This document shows positions 10,548 to 19,879 of a stretch of 64,000 nucleotides of DNA, piece after piece. This DNA is from Cynocephalus volans. Taxonomy: Eukaryota; Chordata; Mammalia; Dermoptera; Cynocephalidae. Within the stretch, counting starts at the first letter, position 1; each line of letters opens with the position of its first letter. The stretch covers positions 181,898,071 to 181,962,070 of the forward strand of contig NC_084462.1 of the NCBI RefSeq assembly GCF_027409185.1. The letters are read 5' to 3'. The notes beneath the pieces are model-generated. The model was not told the DNA's origin, made no database searches, and saw nothing but the letters and a program-made list of their open reading frames with translations. The position numbers and the translations under genes are program-made.

Positions 10548-10640
10548 GGGGCTGGCCGGTCAGCTAAGTTGGTTAGAGCTTGGTGCTGATAACACCAAGG
10601 TCCCGGGGTCAAGGCCAGCCACAAGAAAAAAAAAAAAAAT
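10548..10640 (+). mobile_element. tRNA-Ile-derived SINE, monomer
   Basis: Plus-strand monomer very close to a tRNA-Ile: gctggccggtcagctaagtt, ggttagagcttggtgctgataacacc, then a mutated B box and an A tail. The anticodon loop ctgataa is kept. Confidence 0.9.
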
Positions 10641-11070
10641 GTTCCTGAGGATATTTAAATAAGGGGAGAGGCCTACTGGGCAGCAAGGGGTGTGGCCTGA
10701 TGCTTCCCCTCCCCAATCTTATCTTGATGACTCCAGCCTGGACTGTGTTTGCTCAACTGCATAGGGAGGGTTGCGGGCTGCAAGGCTGGAGTTGGGGCTG
10801 ACATAACTGTGACACAGGGACCTGACCAAACAGGAATCTGTGGGATGAGGACTCCTTAGGGCGGCCTTCCCCAGGAGGGGGAGTCACCCATGCTGGCCCT
10901 GGCACCCTAGCATTCAGAACTTTGTCAGCAGCAGCCGAGGAGGCCAGGAGGCTGGCTCCCCCGCACTGGGAAGGTGAGGAATGCAAAGGAAACAAAATCT
11001 GTAGAACAAAGGCCCACGAGTGACGCTTCTGTGTGCTGCAGCTCCTTGTTCTTTGTCGTTCAGTTATCTC
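10641..11070. other. Intergenic stretch, nothing recognised
   Basis: No gene or repeat recognised. Confidence 0.4.
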
Positions 11071-11332
11071 TTATTTTCTGAACAGCTTTATTGAGATATA
11101 ATTCACATACCATGCAATTTACCCGTGTAAAGTGTGCAATGCAGTTTTTAGTATAGTCAGAGTTGTGTAACCATCACCACACTTGATCTCATCACCTCAA
11201 AAAGAAACCCTGTCCCCACTAGCGTCACTCCCTGTTCCCCTCTCCTCTCAGGCCTTGGCAACCCACAATTTCCATTTCTACACATTGCCTGTTCTGGACT
11301 TTTCATATATATGGAATCAGATAGTATGTGTT

Positions 11333-11420
11333 CTTAGGCTGTTAGCTCAGTCGGTTACAGCTCAGCCTTATAACACCAAGGTCACGGGCTCGGATCCCTG
11401 TAGTGGCCAGCAAAAAAAAA
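11333..11420 (+). mobile_element. tRNA-Ile-derived SINE, monomer
   Basis: Plus-strand monomer (ggctgttagctcagtcgg, cttataacaccaaggtcacgg, gctcggatcc) with a short A tail, sitting inside the L1. Confidence 0.88.
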
Positions 11421-11815
11421 GTTTTTTGTCACTGGCTTCTTTCATTTAACATAATCCATGTTGTCACATGTTTCAGACTTCACTCCTTTTTATGGCTGAA
11501 TCATATTCCAGCATATGGATATACCACATCTTGTTTAACAGTTCATCAGATGGTAGACATTACGTTTATTCTACTTTTTTGGCTATTATCAATAACGCCT
11601 CTAGGAACATTTGCATACAAATTTTTGTGCATACACACATACAGCCTTTTAGGGTGTATTTCTAGGAGTGGAATTTCTGGGTCAAACGGTAGTTCTATGT
11701 TTAACTTTTTGAGGAACGGTCAGATTGTTTTCCAAAGCAGCTGCAGCATTTTACAATCCCACCTGCAGTGGGTTCCGGTTTCTCCAGATCCTCAACAACA
11801 CTTGTTGTCATGTCT

Positions 11816-11990
11816 TTTTTTTTTTTTTTTTTTTTAAAAGATGACCGGTAAGGGGATCTTAACACTTGACTTCGTGTTGTCAGCACCACGCTCACCCAGT
11901 GAGCGAACCGGCCATCCCTATATGGGATCCGAACCCGTGGCCTTGGTGTTATCAGCACCACACTCTCCCGAGTGAGCCACGGGCCGGCCC
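11816..11990 (-). mobile_element. tRNA-Ile-derived SINE, dimer
   Basis: Minus-strand dimer. The target sequence tgtcatgtct stands before it (11806-11815), after it (11991-12000) and again after the HMGB2 retrocopy (13144-13153). Confidence 0.92.
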
Positions 11991-11997
11991 TGTCATG

Positions 11998-12000
<3 letters not shown>

Positions 12001-12038
<38 letters not shown>

Positions 12039-13143
12039 CATAATTTTATTACAAAACTTTTTTAAAAAAACACAAAATGCAATGTCCTAAAAAACCCAAA
12101 ACGTACTACAATACTAATTCCTATGAGTTTGCTGTGCTACCATACACAAGAAATTAAACCATTAAATATTTAGGAACATTCAACATCAGAAGCTTTAAAA
12201 TCTAACTGTATGAAGTACCCCCTCAAAAAGCTACAACCTGCATTTTTAAAAAAGTATTTTCTCTACAAAGAATCTTATCAGCTATACAAAAATCTGTACA
12301 ATTTTTATACTGAAGCTAATATTGAGCTGCACTTGAATTCACATTCTTAGCAAAACAATTGCCTGAGCGCACACACACACACTCCACACCCATCATTACA
12401 GGATAGCCATTTATTCTTCATCTTCATCCTCTTCCTCCTCATCATCATCATCTTCCTCTTCCTCCTCATCTTCTGGTTCATTCTTCTTCTTTGAGCCTGT
12501 TGGCCTGCCAGGACCCTTCTTTCCTGCTTCACTTTTGCCCTTGGCACGGTATGCAGCAATATCCTTTTCATATTTCTCCTTTAGTTTAGCTGCTTTCTGT
12601 TCATATGGTTGCTTATCTTTTGCTGACTGTTCAGACCACATTTCACCCAATTTTTTTGCAGTATCCCCAATGGATAGGCCTGGGTGTTCACTTTTGATCT
12701 TTGGGCGATGTTCAGAGCAAAACAGGAAGAAGGCAGATGGTGGCCTTTTAGGAGCATTGGGATCTTTTTTCTTTCCTTTCTTATCACCTTTGGGAGGAAC
12801 ATAATTTTTCATCTCCCTGTCATAGCGAGCTTTGTCACTTTTTGCCATATCTTCAAACTTCGACTTTTCCTTTGCAGACATGGTCTTCCATCTCTCCGAA
12901 CATTTCTTGGAGAATTCGGCAAAATTGACGGAAGAGTCTGGGTGTTTCTTCTTGTGCTCTTCCCGGCAGGTCTGCACGAAGAAGGCATACGAGGACATTT
13001 TGCCCCTCGGCTTGTTGGGGTCTCCTTTACCCATGGTGACAGACGGTGTCTACCTGGTGCGAGGTTCTCCTCAGAGTCCTACAGATTGGCCGAACCCAAC
13101 AGAGACGCTTCCTCCCAAGGCTCCGGCGTGAACTGGTTTATCC
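12001..13143 (-). pseudogene. HMGB2: HMGB2 processed retrocopy, full-length footprint
   Basis: Intronless copy of an HMGB2 mRNA in reverse orientation. The T run at 12001-12032 is its poly(A) tail, and the AATAAA signal lies on the minus strand at 12045-12050. Then come 3' UTR (12051-12410), the coding region (12411-13034) and about 109 bases of 5' UTR to 13143. tgtcatgtcttttt flanks it on both sides, the signature of L1-mediated retroposition. The copy looks complete at the 5' end and lies inside an L1, between exonless DNA and the RCOR1 promoter. Whether it is transcribed cannot be seen. Confidence 0.93.
12411..13034 (-). CDS. HMGB2: HMGB2 retrocopy: intact ORF, high mobility group box protein 2
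   Basis: The 207-codon frame starts [19 protein letters not shown] and has no internal stop. HMG box A covers about residues 9-79 and box B about 95-163 ([15 protein letters not shown] start, typical basic/aromatic pattern). A lysine/glycine/proline linker follows (about 164-185), then a Glu/Asp-only tail from about 187. HMGB2-specific choices (residues [20 protein letters not shown] and the [16 protein letters not shown] linker) separate it from HMGB1. Human HMGB2 has 209 residues; the small difference lies in the acidic run. HMGB2 is a nuclear non-sequence-specific DNA-bending chromatin protein. The copy is intronless with poly(A) and target duplication, so it is a retrocopy and not the parental gene. 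An intact frame could mean recent origin or retained function; nothing here decides that. Confidence 0.85.
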   Translation of the reverse strand: MGKGDPNKPRGKMSSYAFFVQTCREEHKKKHPDSSVNFAEFSKKCSERWKTMSAKEKSKFEDMAKSDKARYDREMKNYVPPKGDKKGKKKDPNAPKRPPSAFFLFCSEHRPKIKSEHPGLSIGDTAKKLGEMWSEQSAKDKQPYEQKAAKLKEKYEKDIAAYRAKGKSEAGKKGPGRPTGSKKKNEPEDEEEEEDDDDEEEEDEDEE

Positions 13144-13757
13144 TGTCATGTCTTTTTGATGACAGCCATCTGACGGGGCCTGATTTGGCATTTCTTTGCA
13201 GTTTTGATTTTCATTTCTTTGATGGCTAATATTGAGCACCTTTTCATGTGCTTATTGGTTATTCGTCTATCTTCTTGGAGAAATGTCTATTTAGATACTT
13301 TACTCTTTTAAAACTGAGTTGTCTTTTTATTATTGAGTTATGAGAGTTCTTTGTACATTCTAGATAAAGTCTCTTACCAGACATATGATTTGCAAATATT
13401 GTGCCCTTTTATGGGGACTATCATTTCACTTTCTCGATGATATTGTTGGCTGTACAAGTTTTAATTTTTATGAATTCCAATGTATCTATTTTTTTTGTTG
13501 TTCTTTACGCTTTTGGTGTTTTTGTTTTTTCTTTTTCTTTTTCGTTTGCTTTTTTTGTGTGTGTGTGCTCTTGCCATTGTAATTAAGAGGACTTTGCCTA
13601 ACTCAAAGTCATAAAGATTTACTCCTATCTTTTCTTCTAAGATTTTATAGTTTTAGCTATGGCTATTTGGTCTGTGATCTATTTGAAGTTATTTGTTGAG
13701 TTACTAACACATTAAATACATGATCTAGTGGTGGGTCTAATATCTTCTGTTATTATT

Positions 13758-13850
13758 ATTTTTTTTGGCAGCTGGCTGGTTCAGGGATCTGAACCCATGA
13801 CCTTGGTATTATAAGGCTGCCCTCTAACCAACTGAGCTAACCGCCCAGGC
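13758..13850 (-). mobile_element. tRNA-Ile-derived SINE, monomer
   Basis: Minus-strand monomer (ggcagctggctggttcag, gatctgaacccatgacc, ctctaaccaactgagctaacc). Flank ctgttatt(a)tt is repeated on both sides. Confidence 0.85.
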
Positions 13851-13866
13851 TGTTATTTTATTTTTT

Positions 13867-13966
13867 AAAAAATTTTTATTGGTGGCTGGCCGGTACAGAG
13901 ATTGAACCTTGGACCTTGCTGTTATCAGCACCATGCTCTAACCAACTGAGCGAAACAGTCAGCCCC
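13867..13966 (-). mobile_element. tRNA-Ile-derived SINE, monomer
   Basis: A second minus-strand monomer only about 16 bases from the previous one (ggtggctggccggtacag, cttggaccttgctgttatcagc, ctctaaccaactgagcg). Confidence 0.85.
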
Positions 13967-15060
13967 ATGTTTTGTTTTTCTTCTGTGATTTTTTTTTTTG
14001 TTGGTGATACTGTGTTTTTTTGTTTATTTTTTTCTGTGATTTTAGAGATGAGTATAAATGCTGTTCTGAGATAGCTCCAACAACTGTAGTGTGATGAGAT
14101 AGTATCATGATTTCTATGGGTGACAGAGTCACAGGCACTGCAGAAACCACCTACATTCATAATTGAAGAAAATGCTAGATTCCAGTTAAAGGTTAATTTA
14201 AATAAAGCTGTAATTACCCTCTCAGGTTCATGGACCCCTGAATTCTATCCACAGATCCCAGGGATGGCTACAATTCCTGCCGGAAGTCTCAGTCTCCAAA
14301 TAGTCTTTTGGGGGTTTGAACCCTCTTAGGACTGGCTTCAGGGCTCTGTTTTCCTGCCACTCCTCAGTCCCAGCCCATACCCTGCCTGGCTCCATCCTTG
14401 GCGAGGCTACTCCTTACCAAGCAGAATTGTTTAACAAGCCATCTAATATAAAATAATAATAATAATATTAGCAGGAATGAGAATTATAAACACTCCACGT
14501 ATTTTGCACATATTAGCCCATTGCCCTCCCAGCATTCCTAGGTGTGGCTCTGGTGTTGAGCAGGAGGCTGCAGAGCTTGGGGCTCAGATGTGTCTCCCCA
14601 CCTCAGTTTCCTTAACTACAAGGCAGAGATGAGAAGGTCGTAACTATTTAAGTGAGAGCAGAACCTGGCACCCAGTTGCATCCTAAAGACATTAGCTATT
14701 ATTAAGCCTTTTTCCTTTTTCAGATGAGGGGAAGGTGCTATTTCCTTTACCTACATACTCTTGCCCCTCTTCTGTACCAGGTGAATGCCTAGTTATCTGT
14801 CATCCTTCAGGACTCTAAGTTAGAAACTCAAATTGATTGATCAAATTGAAGGCCAGGATTTCAGGCCTGGTTTGGCGGGGCAGGGAGTGGGGAAGGTTCA
14901 AATGAACCTATCAGGTCTCAGTCTCCTTCTCCCCAACTCAACTCTTTTTCACAGACTAAAGGGGTGGAGAAGGCTCCCTGGAGCAGGGCTCAGACTAGGT
15001 GAGATGAGCCAGGTGCCCAGGGTGCCAAATGGAAGAAAGGCCCTCTCCCTTTTTCTTTTA
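13967..15060. other. Intergenic stretch with MIR-like remnant
   Basis: 'cacctcagtttccttaactacaaggcag' and 'gcagaacctggcaccc' (14598-14675) resemble a MIR. The rest is not recognised. Confidence 0.4.
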
Positions 15061-15062
15061 TC

Positions 15063-15157
15063 TTTTTTTTTGGGCAGCTGACCAGTAGGGGGTCTGAACC
15101 TTTGGCATTAGTGTTATAACACTGCACTCTAACCAACTGGTCCAGCTGGCCAGCTCC
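15063..15157 (-). mobile_element. tRNA-Ile-derived SINE, monomer
   Basis: Minus-strand monomer: T run, gggcagctgaccagtagggg, 'gtctgaacctttggc', 'ctctaaccaactgg', ending ggccagctcc. Confidence 0.85.
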
Positions 15158-15627
15158 TTGGAAGGCTTCACAGAGCCTTAGACACCTACCTGGGCACCTG
15201 GCTTGCCTCACCCTAGTCGGTGCCCTGCCCTGGAGGCTCTAAGCTTTCCTGCTCCTTAGGTCCTGATCTTAGAAAGAGGCTTTTTCCTGTGAGTTCCAGA
15301 AAATGGTCCAGAAAGGGCCTCGATTGGCCTGGCTAGGTCATGTGCCCATGCCTGAGCCAATCACTGCAGCCAGGGGGCTGGGGAGCTCTGATCGGCCAGG
15401 CCTGGGTCATGTGCTAGTCAGGGATGAGGAAGCCCCAATCCAACCACCAGAAGGAGGATGTTGGGGAGGGGGGTTCCTCTAGAATGATGCTGGGCTGACA
15501 AAAACCATAAGGTCCTCTCCACACAATATATCCCAGTGTCTCAGCACTTGTTCAAAGGAACCCTCCCCTCCCTGGGATTGGCTCCTGCACTGTGCATCCA
15601 CAGCACCCTGTATTCCCTATAATCCAT
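15158..15627. other. Intergenic stretch, nothing recognised
   Basis: A weakly repeated motif (tcatgtgcccatgcctgagccaatcac at 15338 and ggccaggcctgggtcatgtg at 15393) suggests a decayed short duplication. No gene seen. Confidence 0.35.
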
Positions 15628-16490
15628 GCATTCATTCACCCATCCGTTCCTCACACAACAAATATTTAATGAGGACCTACTATGTGCCAGGCACAGAGAA
15701 GGGAAAAAGGCCGAGGAGGAACCCCAATAAGTACAGTGTGGAAGGGGAGGTTGGGGGCTGCAAAGGAGACTGAGGGGGAGTGGTCTGTGCTGTAGGAGAA
15801 GAACCAGGTGAGCAAGGTGTCCTGAGTTTCAGAGAATTGAGGGTTTCCAGAAGGAAGAATGGTCAACTCAGGTGCTGCTGAGAGGCTCAGTGAGACCAAG
15901 AAATGACTGCTGGATTGGGCAGCAGGGAGGTTGTGGGTGACCATAGCAAGCAAGAGTTAAAGGGTGGGGACACAGACCTGCTGGGTGGGGTGAGGAGAGC
16001 CTGGGAAGGGAGGGAGCACCGGAACTGCGGAGGCAAGTGTAGACACGTCTTTGGAGGAGTGTGTCTGTGGGGGGGGGGGGGTAGAGAAATGTGGAGGAGG
16101 CAGGAGGGGGCTTGGGAGCAAGGGAGAAAAGTTTTCCTCCTTTTTTGGAAAATGCTGACCCAGGGCCAGCCCAGAGAGAGGCTGCTGGCACAGGAAAGCA
16201 GCGAGGGGAGGGCAGCAGAAGGTGGGTTCTTTTTTTAATTTTTTTAAAAATTAAAAAAAATTTTTTTTAGAAGGTGGGTTCTCGAGACTGGGGTAGGAGG
16301 GCCTGAGGAGGTGGGTGTCGGGCAGGGAGATTTGTCAGTTTGGGGACTAGAAGAGGAGCGAGATCCTGCCTGATGGCTTCAGTTTTTCTCACTTAAGAAT
16401 GAGGGGAGGCCATCGGCTGGGAGGATGGGCAACAGGGCTGTGGGAGTTGTAAGGAGAGGGGAGAAGTGGTGAGATATTAGTTTCAAATGG
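15628..16490 (-). mobile_element. L2-like sequence (antisense)
   Basis: 'aatgaggacctactatgtgccaggcac' is the classic antisense L2 3' end. 'agaatggtcaactcaggtgctgc' and 'gactgctggattgggcagc' continue the antisense body. Interrupted by an A/T-only insert at 16231-16268. Confidence 0.6.
16217..16282. repeat. A/T-only insert flanked by 14-bp direct repeat
   Basis: agaaggtgggttct occurs at 16217-16230 and 16269-16282. Between them lie 38 bases of only A and T, arranged as T-run, A-run, T-run. This looks like a target duplication around a tail-only insertion. Confidence 0.75.
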
Positions 16491-17600
16491 AGAGAGTCTC
16501 ACAGCAAGACACGGTAGGGCCACTGGCTATGTGGAGTGCCAGTTTGAGGAGTGAGATCACAAATTCCCAACTGAAGGGTTGTGTGGGGATCCTCCCTCCC
16601 CAAGCAATTGGAGGTGGTTTCTTTCAGGTTGGGGGTTCCCTATGGTGGAAGAAGAGAGGGGCTGGGGAGAGGGGGAGGTGGACTCCACAAAAACCCATCA
16701 AGTCAGGAGGTAGGTACTATTATATATGCATTTTATGGATGAGGAAGCTGAGAGGTTGCAGGACAATGTAATAATATCCAGGGAGCATTGAGGTCAGACA
16801 AACCAGAACAGGGTCTGGCACTTGTTAGGTGTTAATATTTGTTGAAAAAATGAATGGTTGGAAGGTGCAGAGATGCACCCATATTGGTAACCAAGCCAGG
16901 AAGTGGCCCCAACCCGGGGGTTGGTGGACGGGGAGGCTGACCTTGTGTGCCCTGCCGTCCCTGCTGCCCAAATAAATGACTCAGTATCATCGGCGTGTCC
17001 TTGTAGGTTAACCGTTCCAGAGTCTGGTGGTAGAACTTCGTAGACACCAAGCGAGTAGGATAAAGTGCTCTTAACCTCATTCTTCACGGAGGGTTCACCC
17101 CCGGATGAGTCACAGGCCTCAGCCAGGCGGCCCAGCCCGGGAATGCCACCCCTGGTTCCTAACCCTTGGCTTTGCTGTCTGCACTCTGCCCAGGCCAGCT
17201 GTATCCTGTGGCCCACACCTGCAGCGCCGGCTCTCCAAGGAGAGGGGCTCTTAGAGCGAGACCCTGAACCTGGTGGGGGCAGGGCTCCTCCTAAGGGAGG
17301 GATCCCAGCCCCGTTTCTTCAAAGGCCATTTAAGCAGAAGTGAATGCGGTCATTTCAATGAAGTTAATAATGATGGTTCATGCTGCAGAAAACGTGGAAG
17401 AGAAAATCCTGCTTAATTTACTCAGGCTTTAAAACCATGAAACTCCCGATTTCTCCCTGTAGCTATTTATATCCCTAGCTGGTGTAAACTGTCCCCATAT
17501 TAAGCTCAGGTCTGAAGTAACTTAAAGGAAAAATAGCCATCCCCTGCTTAAGAGAAAGAAAAGAAAAGAAGGATTTCACGTATAGACCTTCCCTGGTCTA
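16491..17600. other. Upstream region of RCOR1, two AP-1-like sites
   Basis: No repeat recognised over about 1.1 kb. TGACTCA lies at 16978-16984 and TGAGTCA at 17106-17112. Being the least repeat-filled part of the upstream DNA, this is the natural place for distal promoter elements, but no function can be read directly. Confidence 0.4.
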
Positions 17601-18749
17601 ATCACGAACAGCGCGTAGTTTCGGGGGTTGGTGGGGGTGGGGCAGACGCCGACCTCCAGGACAGTCACTCACTGCCCCCCACTCCCTTACACGGCTGCAA
17701 AGCAGCCCCCGGGCCGGCCAGTGGTCACTCCCCAGGGCAGGGTCTCAGCCGACCCCCACCCCACCCGTGCCCGAGCTACCCCCGGCGGGGGCGGCCGGGG
17801 GGAGGGGGAGGCAGGGCCGGCAGCAGATCCGGAAAAGTGGCTCTTGCCTCGGAGGAAGTTGACCCTCCTCCCCTACCAAGGGCTTGGGATGAAAATAGCT
17901 TCTTCCTCTTTACCCTTCCTGGCCCCCAGCCCATTTCTGTGAGGTGCCCTCCCACCGCGCCCCGGGACCATTCGGCCCCTTCGCGAATCTCCGGACGCCC
18001 ATCCAGGATGGCTCGGGCCGTCCCCGGCGCCCGGGACTCTGCGTCCGGGCGGGGGTCGCCGGGGACCCCCTCCTCCGGCCTCGGCAGGGACTGCGCGCCC
18101 GGCAACTCGGGCAGTTCCGGCGACTTCCAACCTCCCCCCACCCAATTAGTGGAAAGCACCCCAGACCCCCACAAGCTCCACGCTGCTTCCTTCCCTCCAG
18201 GGAAGGCTGTCACCTGGGAACCCCGTCCCCTTGCACCCTGGCTCCCCCGGCCCTCATATGCCCCCAGACCCCTTGGAAAAGGCGGGGGCGCAATTAGTTT
18301 CTTCCAATTAGTTTCTCGTCTTTGTATAGAAGCCATTCAAACTGTGGCATGTACTCCTCCGCGCGAGGGGGAAAGTAGTCCCGACCTCGCATCCGATCTC
18401 TGTTCTCGCGTCGGGCATATTTTACTTTTGGAAGCCGAAGGGACTCTCAGGGAGGTCCTTCGGGGAGGGTGGGGGCAGGGGCGGCGGGGGGCCTGCGCAG
18501 GTGCGAGGTGGGGGCCGCGGCAGAGGGGAGGGGGCGGGGAGGGCAGCGAACTCCTCGCTATTGCCTAGAGAGATGGATCATGGGGCGTAGAGAGATTGCA
18601 AACCTCAAACCACGTACAGTGGGCGATACGCGTCAACCGAACCTGGCCAACGGAAGCCCGGAGCCGCCCCCTCCCCGCTGTCCCGCCCCGCTCCCCCGGA
18701 CGGACGGGCGCGCGGAGCCAACCCCGCCGCCGCTCGCCGTCCGAATCCC

Positions 18750-18790
18750 ACAACAGCCAATGGGAGAGCGAGGGGGCGGGGCATCCGCGC
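18750..18790 (+). promoter_or_regulatory. RCOR1 core promoter elements: CCAAT box and GC box
   Basis: CCAAT at 18757-18761 is followed by GGGGGCGGGGC at 18773-18783 (NF-Y-like and Sp1-like sites). No TATA box is seen, so transcription probably starts from several positions about 18.8-18.95 kb. That gives a 5' UTR of roughly 0.2-0.3 kb before the ATG at 19115. Confidence 0.6.
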
Positions 18791-19114
18791 GCCGAGTTAG
18801 GCTGCGCGCGGCCCTCCCCTCGGCCCCCCAGGCCCCGCCCCCCACCCCTCCCGCCCGATGCTCCCGGAGTAGTTAGTGCCAGTGAAGTGCGGGCGGCGAT
18901 GAGAGCGAAAGTTGCGCCCCGCTTGGCGCTGGGGGCTTGAAGCGGCTCCGCGCTCCGCCCGTCTGGGCCTCCCCTCCCGCTCCAATTAGGGCCCGAGGGC
19001 TCCCGCCGGCGCGCGCCCGGCCCCGCGCCCACCCCGCGCCCCCTCCCCCGGCCCGGCGCTCCCTCCTCAGGAGCCTCGGGTCCCCGCCACTTTCGCCCGC
19101 CCGGGCCCCCGCCG

Positions 19115-19358
19115 ATGCCGGCCATGGTGGAGAAGGGCCCCGAGGTCTCAGGGAAAAGGAGAGGGAGGAACAACGCGGCAGCCTCGGCCGCCGCTGCCGC
19201 CGCCTCCGCCTCCGCCGCCGCCTCCGCCTCCGCCTCGGCCGCCGCCGCCCCCAATAATGGCCAGAATAAAACTTTGGCGGCGGCGGCGCCCAATGGCAAC
19301 AGCAGCAGCAACTCCTGGGAGGAGGGCAGCTCGGGCTCGTCGAGCGACGAGGAGCACG
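19115..19358 (+). CDS. RCOR1: RCOR1 (CoREST1) exon 1, coding part
   Basis: RCOR1 is the scaffold of the LSD1/KDM1A-HDAC1/2-CoREST nuclear co-repressor, recruited by REST and others. This exon encodes the disordered N-terminus, residues 1-81. It starts MPAMVEKGPEVSGKRRGRNN (basic), then an Ala/Ser run (about 21-45), then APNNGQNK, then an acidic Ser-rich end (SWEEGSSGSSSDEEH). The match to RCOR1 orthologues is unmistakable, but the Ala/Ser run is about 19 residues shorter than I recall for human. The ELM2 and SANT domains come from later exons outside the window. The donor CACG|GTAGGT leaves one base of a Gly codon. The first ATG (19115) has a weak context; a second in-frame ATG at 19124 (gccATGG) is stronger, so the protein may start at either. 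Confidence 0.95.
19177..19252 (+). repeat. GCC/TCC trinucleotide tract coding Ala/Ser
   Basis: Impure run of GCC, GCT, TCC and TCG codons inside RCOR1 exon 1. Such tracts change length easily by slippage, which fits the length difference from human. Confidence 0.9.
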
Positions 19359-19434
19359 GTAGGTGGCAGCCGCCCCGCGCGCCCGCGCCCCGCGCCCCCG
19401 CGCCCCTGACCGCCGTGCTCTGCTTCCCCCGCAG
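19359..19434 (+). other. RCOR1 intron 1 (76 nt)
   Basis: GT (19359-19360) to AG (19433-19434), with a pyrimidine tract tgctcTGCTTCCCCCGCAG before the acceptor. Splicing gives DEEH-GGGG-MRVGPQYQ in frame, as in known RCOR1. Retention would shift the frame and stop at 19496-19498. Confidence 0.92.
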
Positions 19435-19494
19435 GTGGCGGCGGCATGAGGGTCGGACCCCAGTACCAGGCGGTGGTACCCGACTTCGACCCCG
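19435..19494 (+). CDS. RCOR1: RCOR1 exon 2
   Basis: Sixty bases, phase 1 at both ends. With the base carried from exon 1 it encodes GGGGMRVGPQYQAVVPDFDP and the first base of the next Ala codon, the strongly conserved segment just before the ELM2 domain. The donor CCCG|GTGAGT matches the consensus perfectly. Exon 3 (expected to begin KLARRSQERDN in RCOR1) was searched for by eye downstream and not found. Confidence 0.95.
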
Positions 19495-19879
19495 GTGAGT
19501 AGTGCCCCGGGCCGGGGCCGCGCGCCGAGCCCGGGCCAGCCGGCGGAGGGGACTCGCGGGAGCCCCCGTCCCCCGCGAGCCCGAGGGGGCGGGAGCCCGT
19601 GGACAACTTTCTTTTTGTGTGTGTGTTCGCCCTGCCGTCCCCGGGGAGAACAGCGGGGCGAGACGACGAGGCACACGCACACGCGTGTCCTGCAAACGTG
19701 CCTCTGCACACGGGGGAGGCCCGCGTCGCCCCCGGTCGGGCCGGCGCGGCTGCCCCTGCGCCTCCGAGGACTGGGGGCGACCGCACCTGGCCCGGGGGCG
19801 CCGGGGGTTTCCGCGTCCAGGTGAGCTGCACCTCGGCCGGGGAACGCCGGGGAGTTAGCGTTCTCCGAGCGCCCCGGAC

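Larger units (their letters stand above)
11072..13745 (-). mobile_element. Old L1 (3' UTR to ORF2, antisense), multiply interrupted
   Basis: Plus strand reads 'ttattgagatataattcacatacc', 'aaaaagaaaccctgtccc', 'ggctattatcaataacgcc', 'gaggaacggtcagattgttttcc', then after inserts 'gacagccatctgacggggcc', 'ttgcatttctttgcag', 'attgagttatgagagttc' and 'gaagatttactcc'-like text. This is one L1 cut by a SINE (11333), a SINE (11816) and the HMGB2 retrocopy (12001-13143). Confidence 0.85.
17600..19870. promoter_or_regulatory. CpG island spanning RCOR1 promoter and first exons
   Basis: Base composition changes sharply to very GC-rich with frequent CpG from about 17.6 kb, peaking between 18.4 and 19.8 kb, and falls back after about 19.9 kb. 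It covers the 5' UTR, exon 1, intron 1 and exon 2 of RCOR1. This is typical of a broadly expressed gene. Confidence 0.9.

Noticed and set aside
10548-10640. A genuine tRNA-Ile gene
   Set aside because: A tail, mutated B box, missing acceptor-stem pairing and many related dispersed copies show a SINE.
12411-13034. HMGB1 as identity of the retrocopy
   Set aside because: The linker and several box positions ([20 protein letters not shown], the GRPTGSKKK stretch, length 207) fit HMGB2 and not HMGB1, whose tail is longer.
17837-18568. 243-codon plus-strand frame upstream of RCOR1 exon 1
   Set aside because: Same CpG-island effect; no recognisable protein and no splice link to RCOR1.
18565-19695. 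Long open frame of 376 codons (and overlapping 371- and 289-codon frames) on the minus strand across the CpG island
   Set aside because: GC-rich DNA is poor in stop codons. The frames are rich in Arg, Gly, Pro and Ala, overlap the coding RCOR1 exons on the other strand and show no domain.
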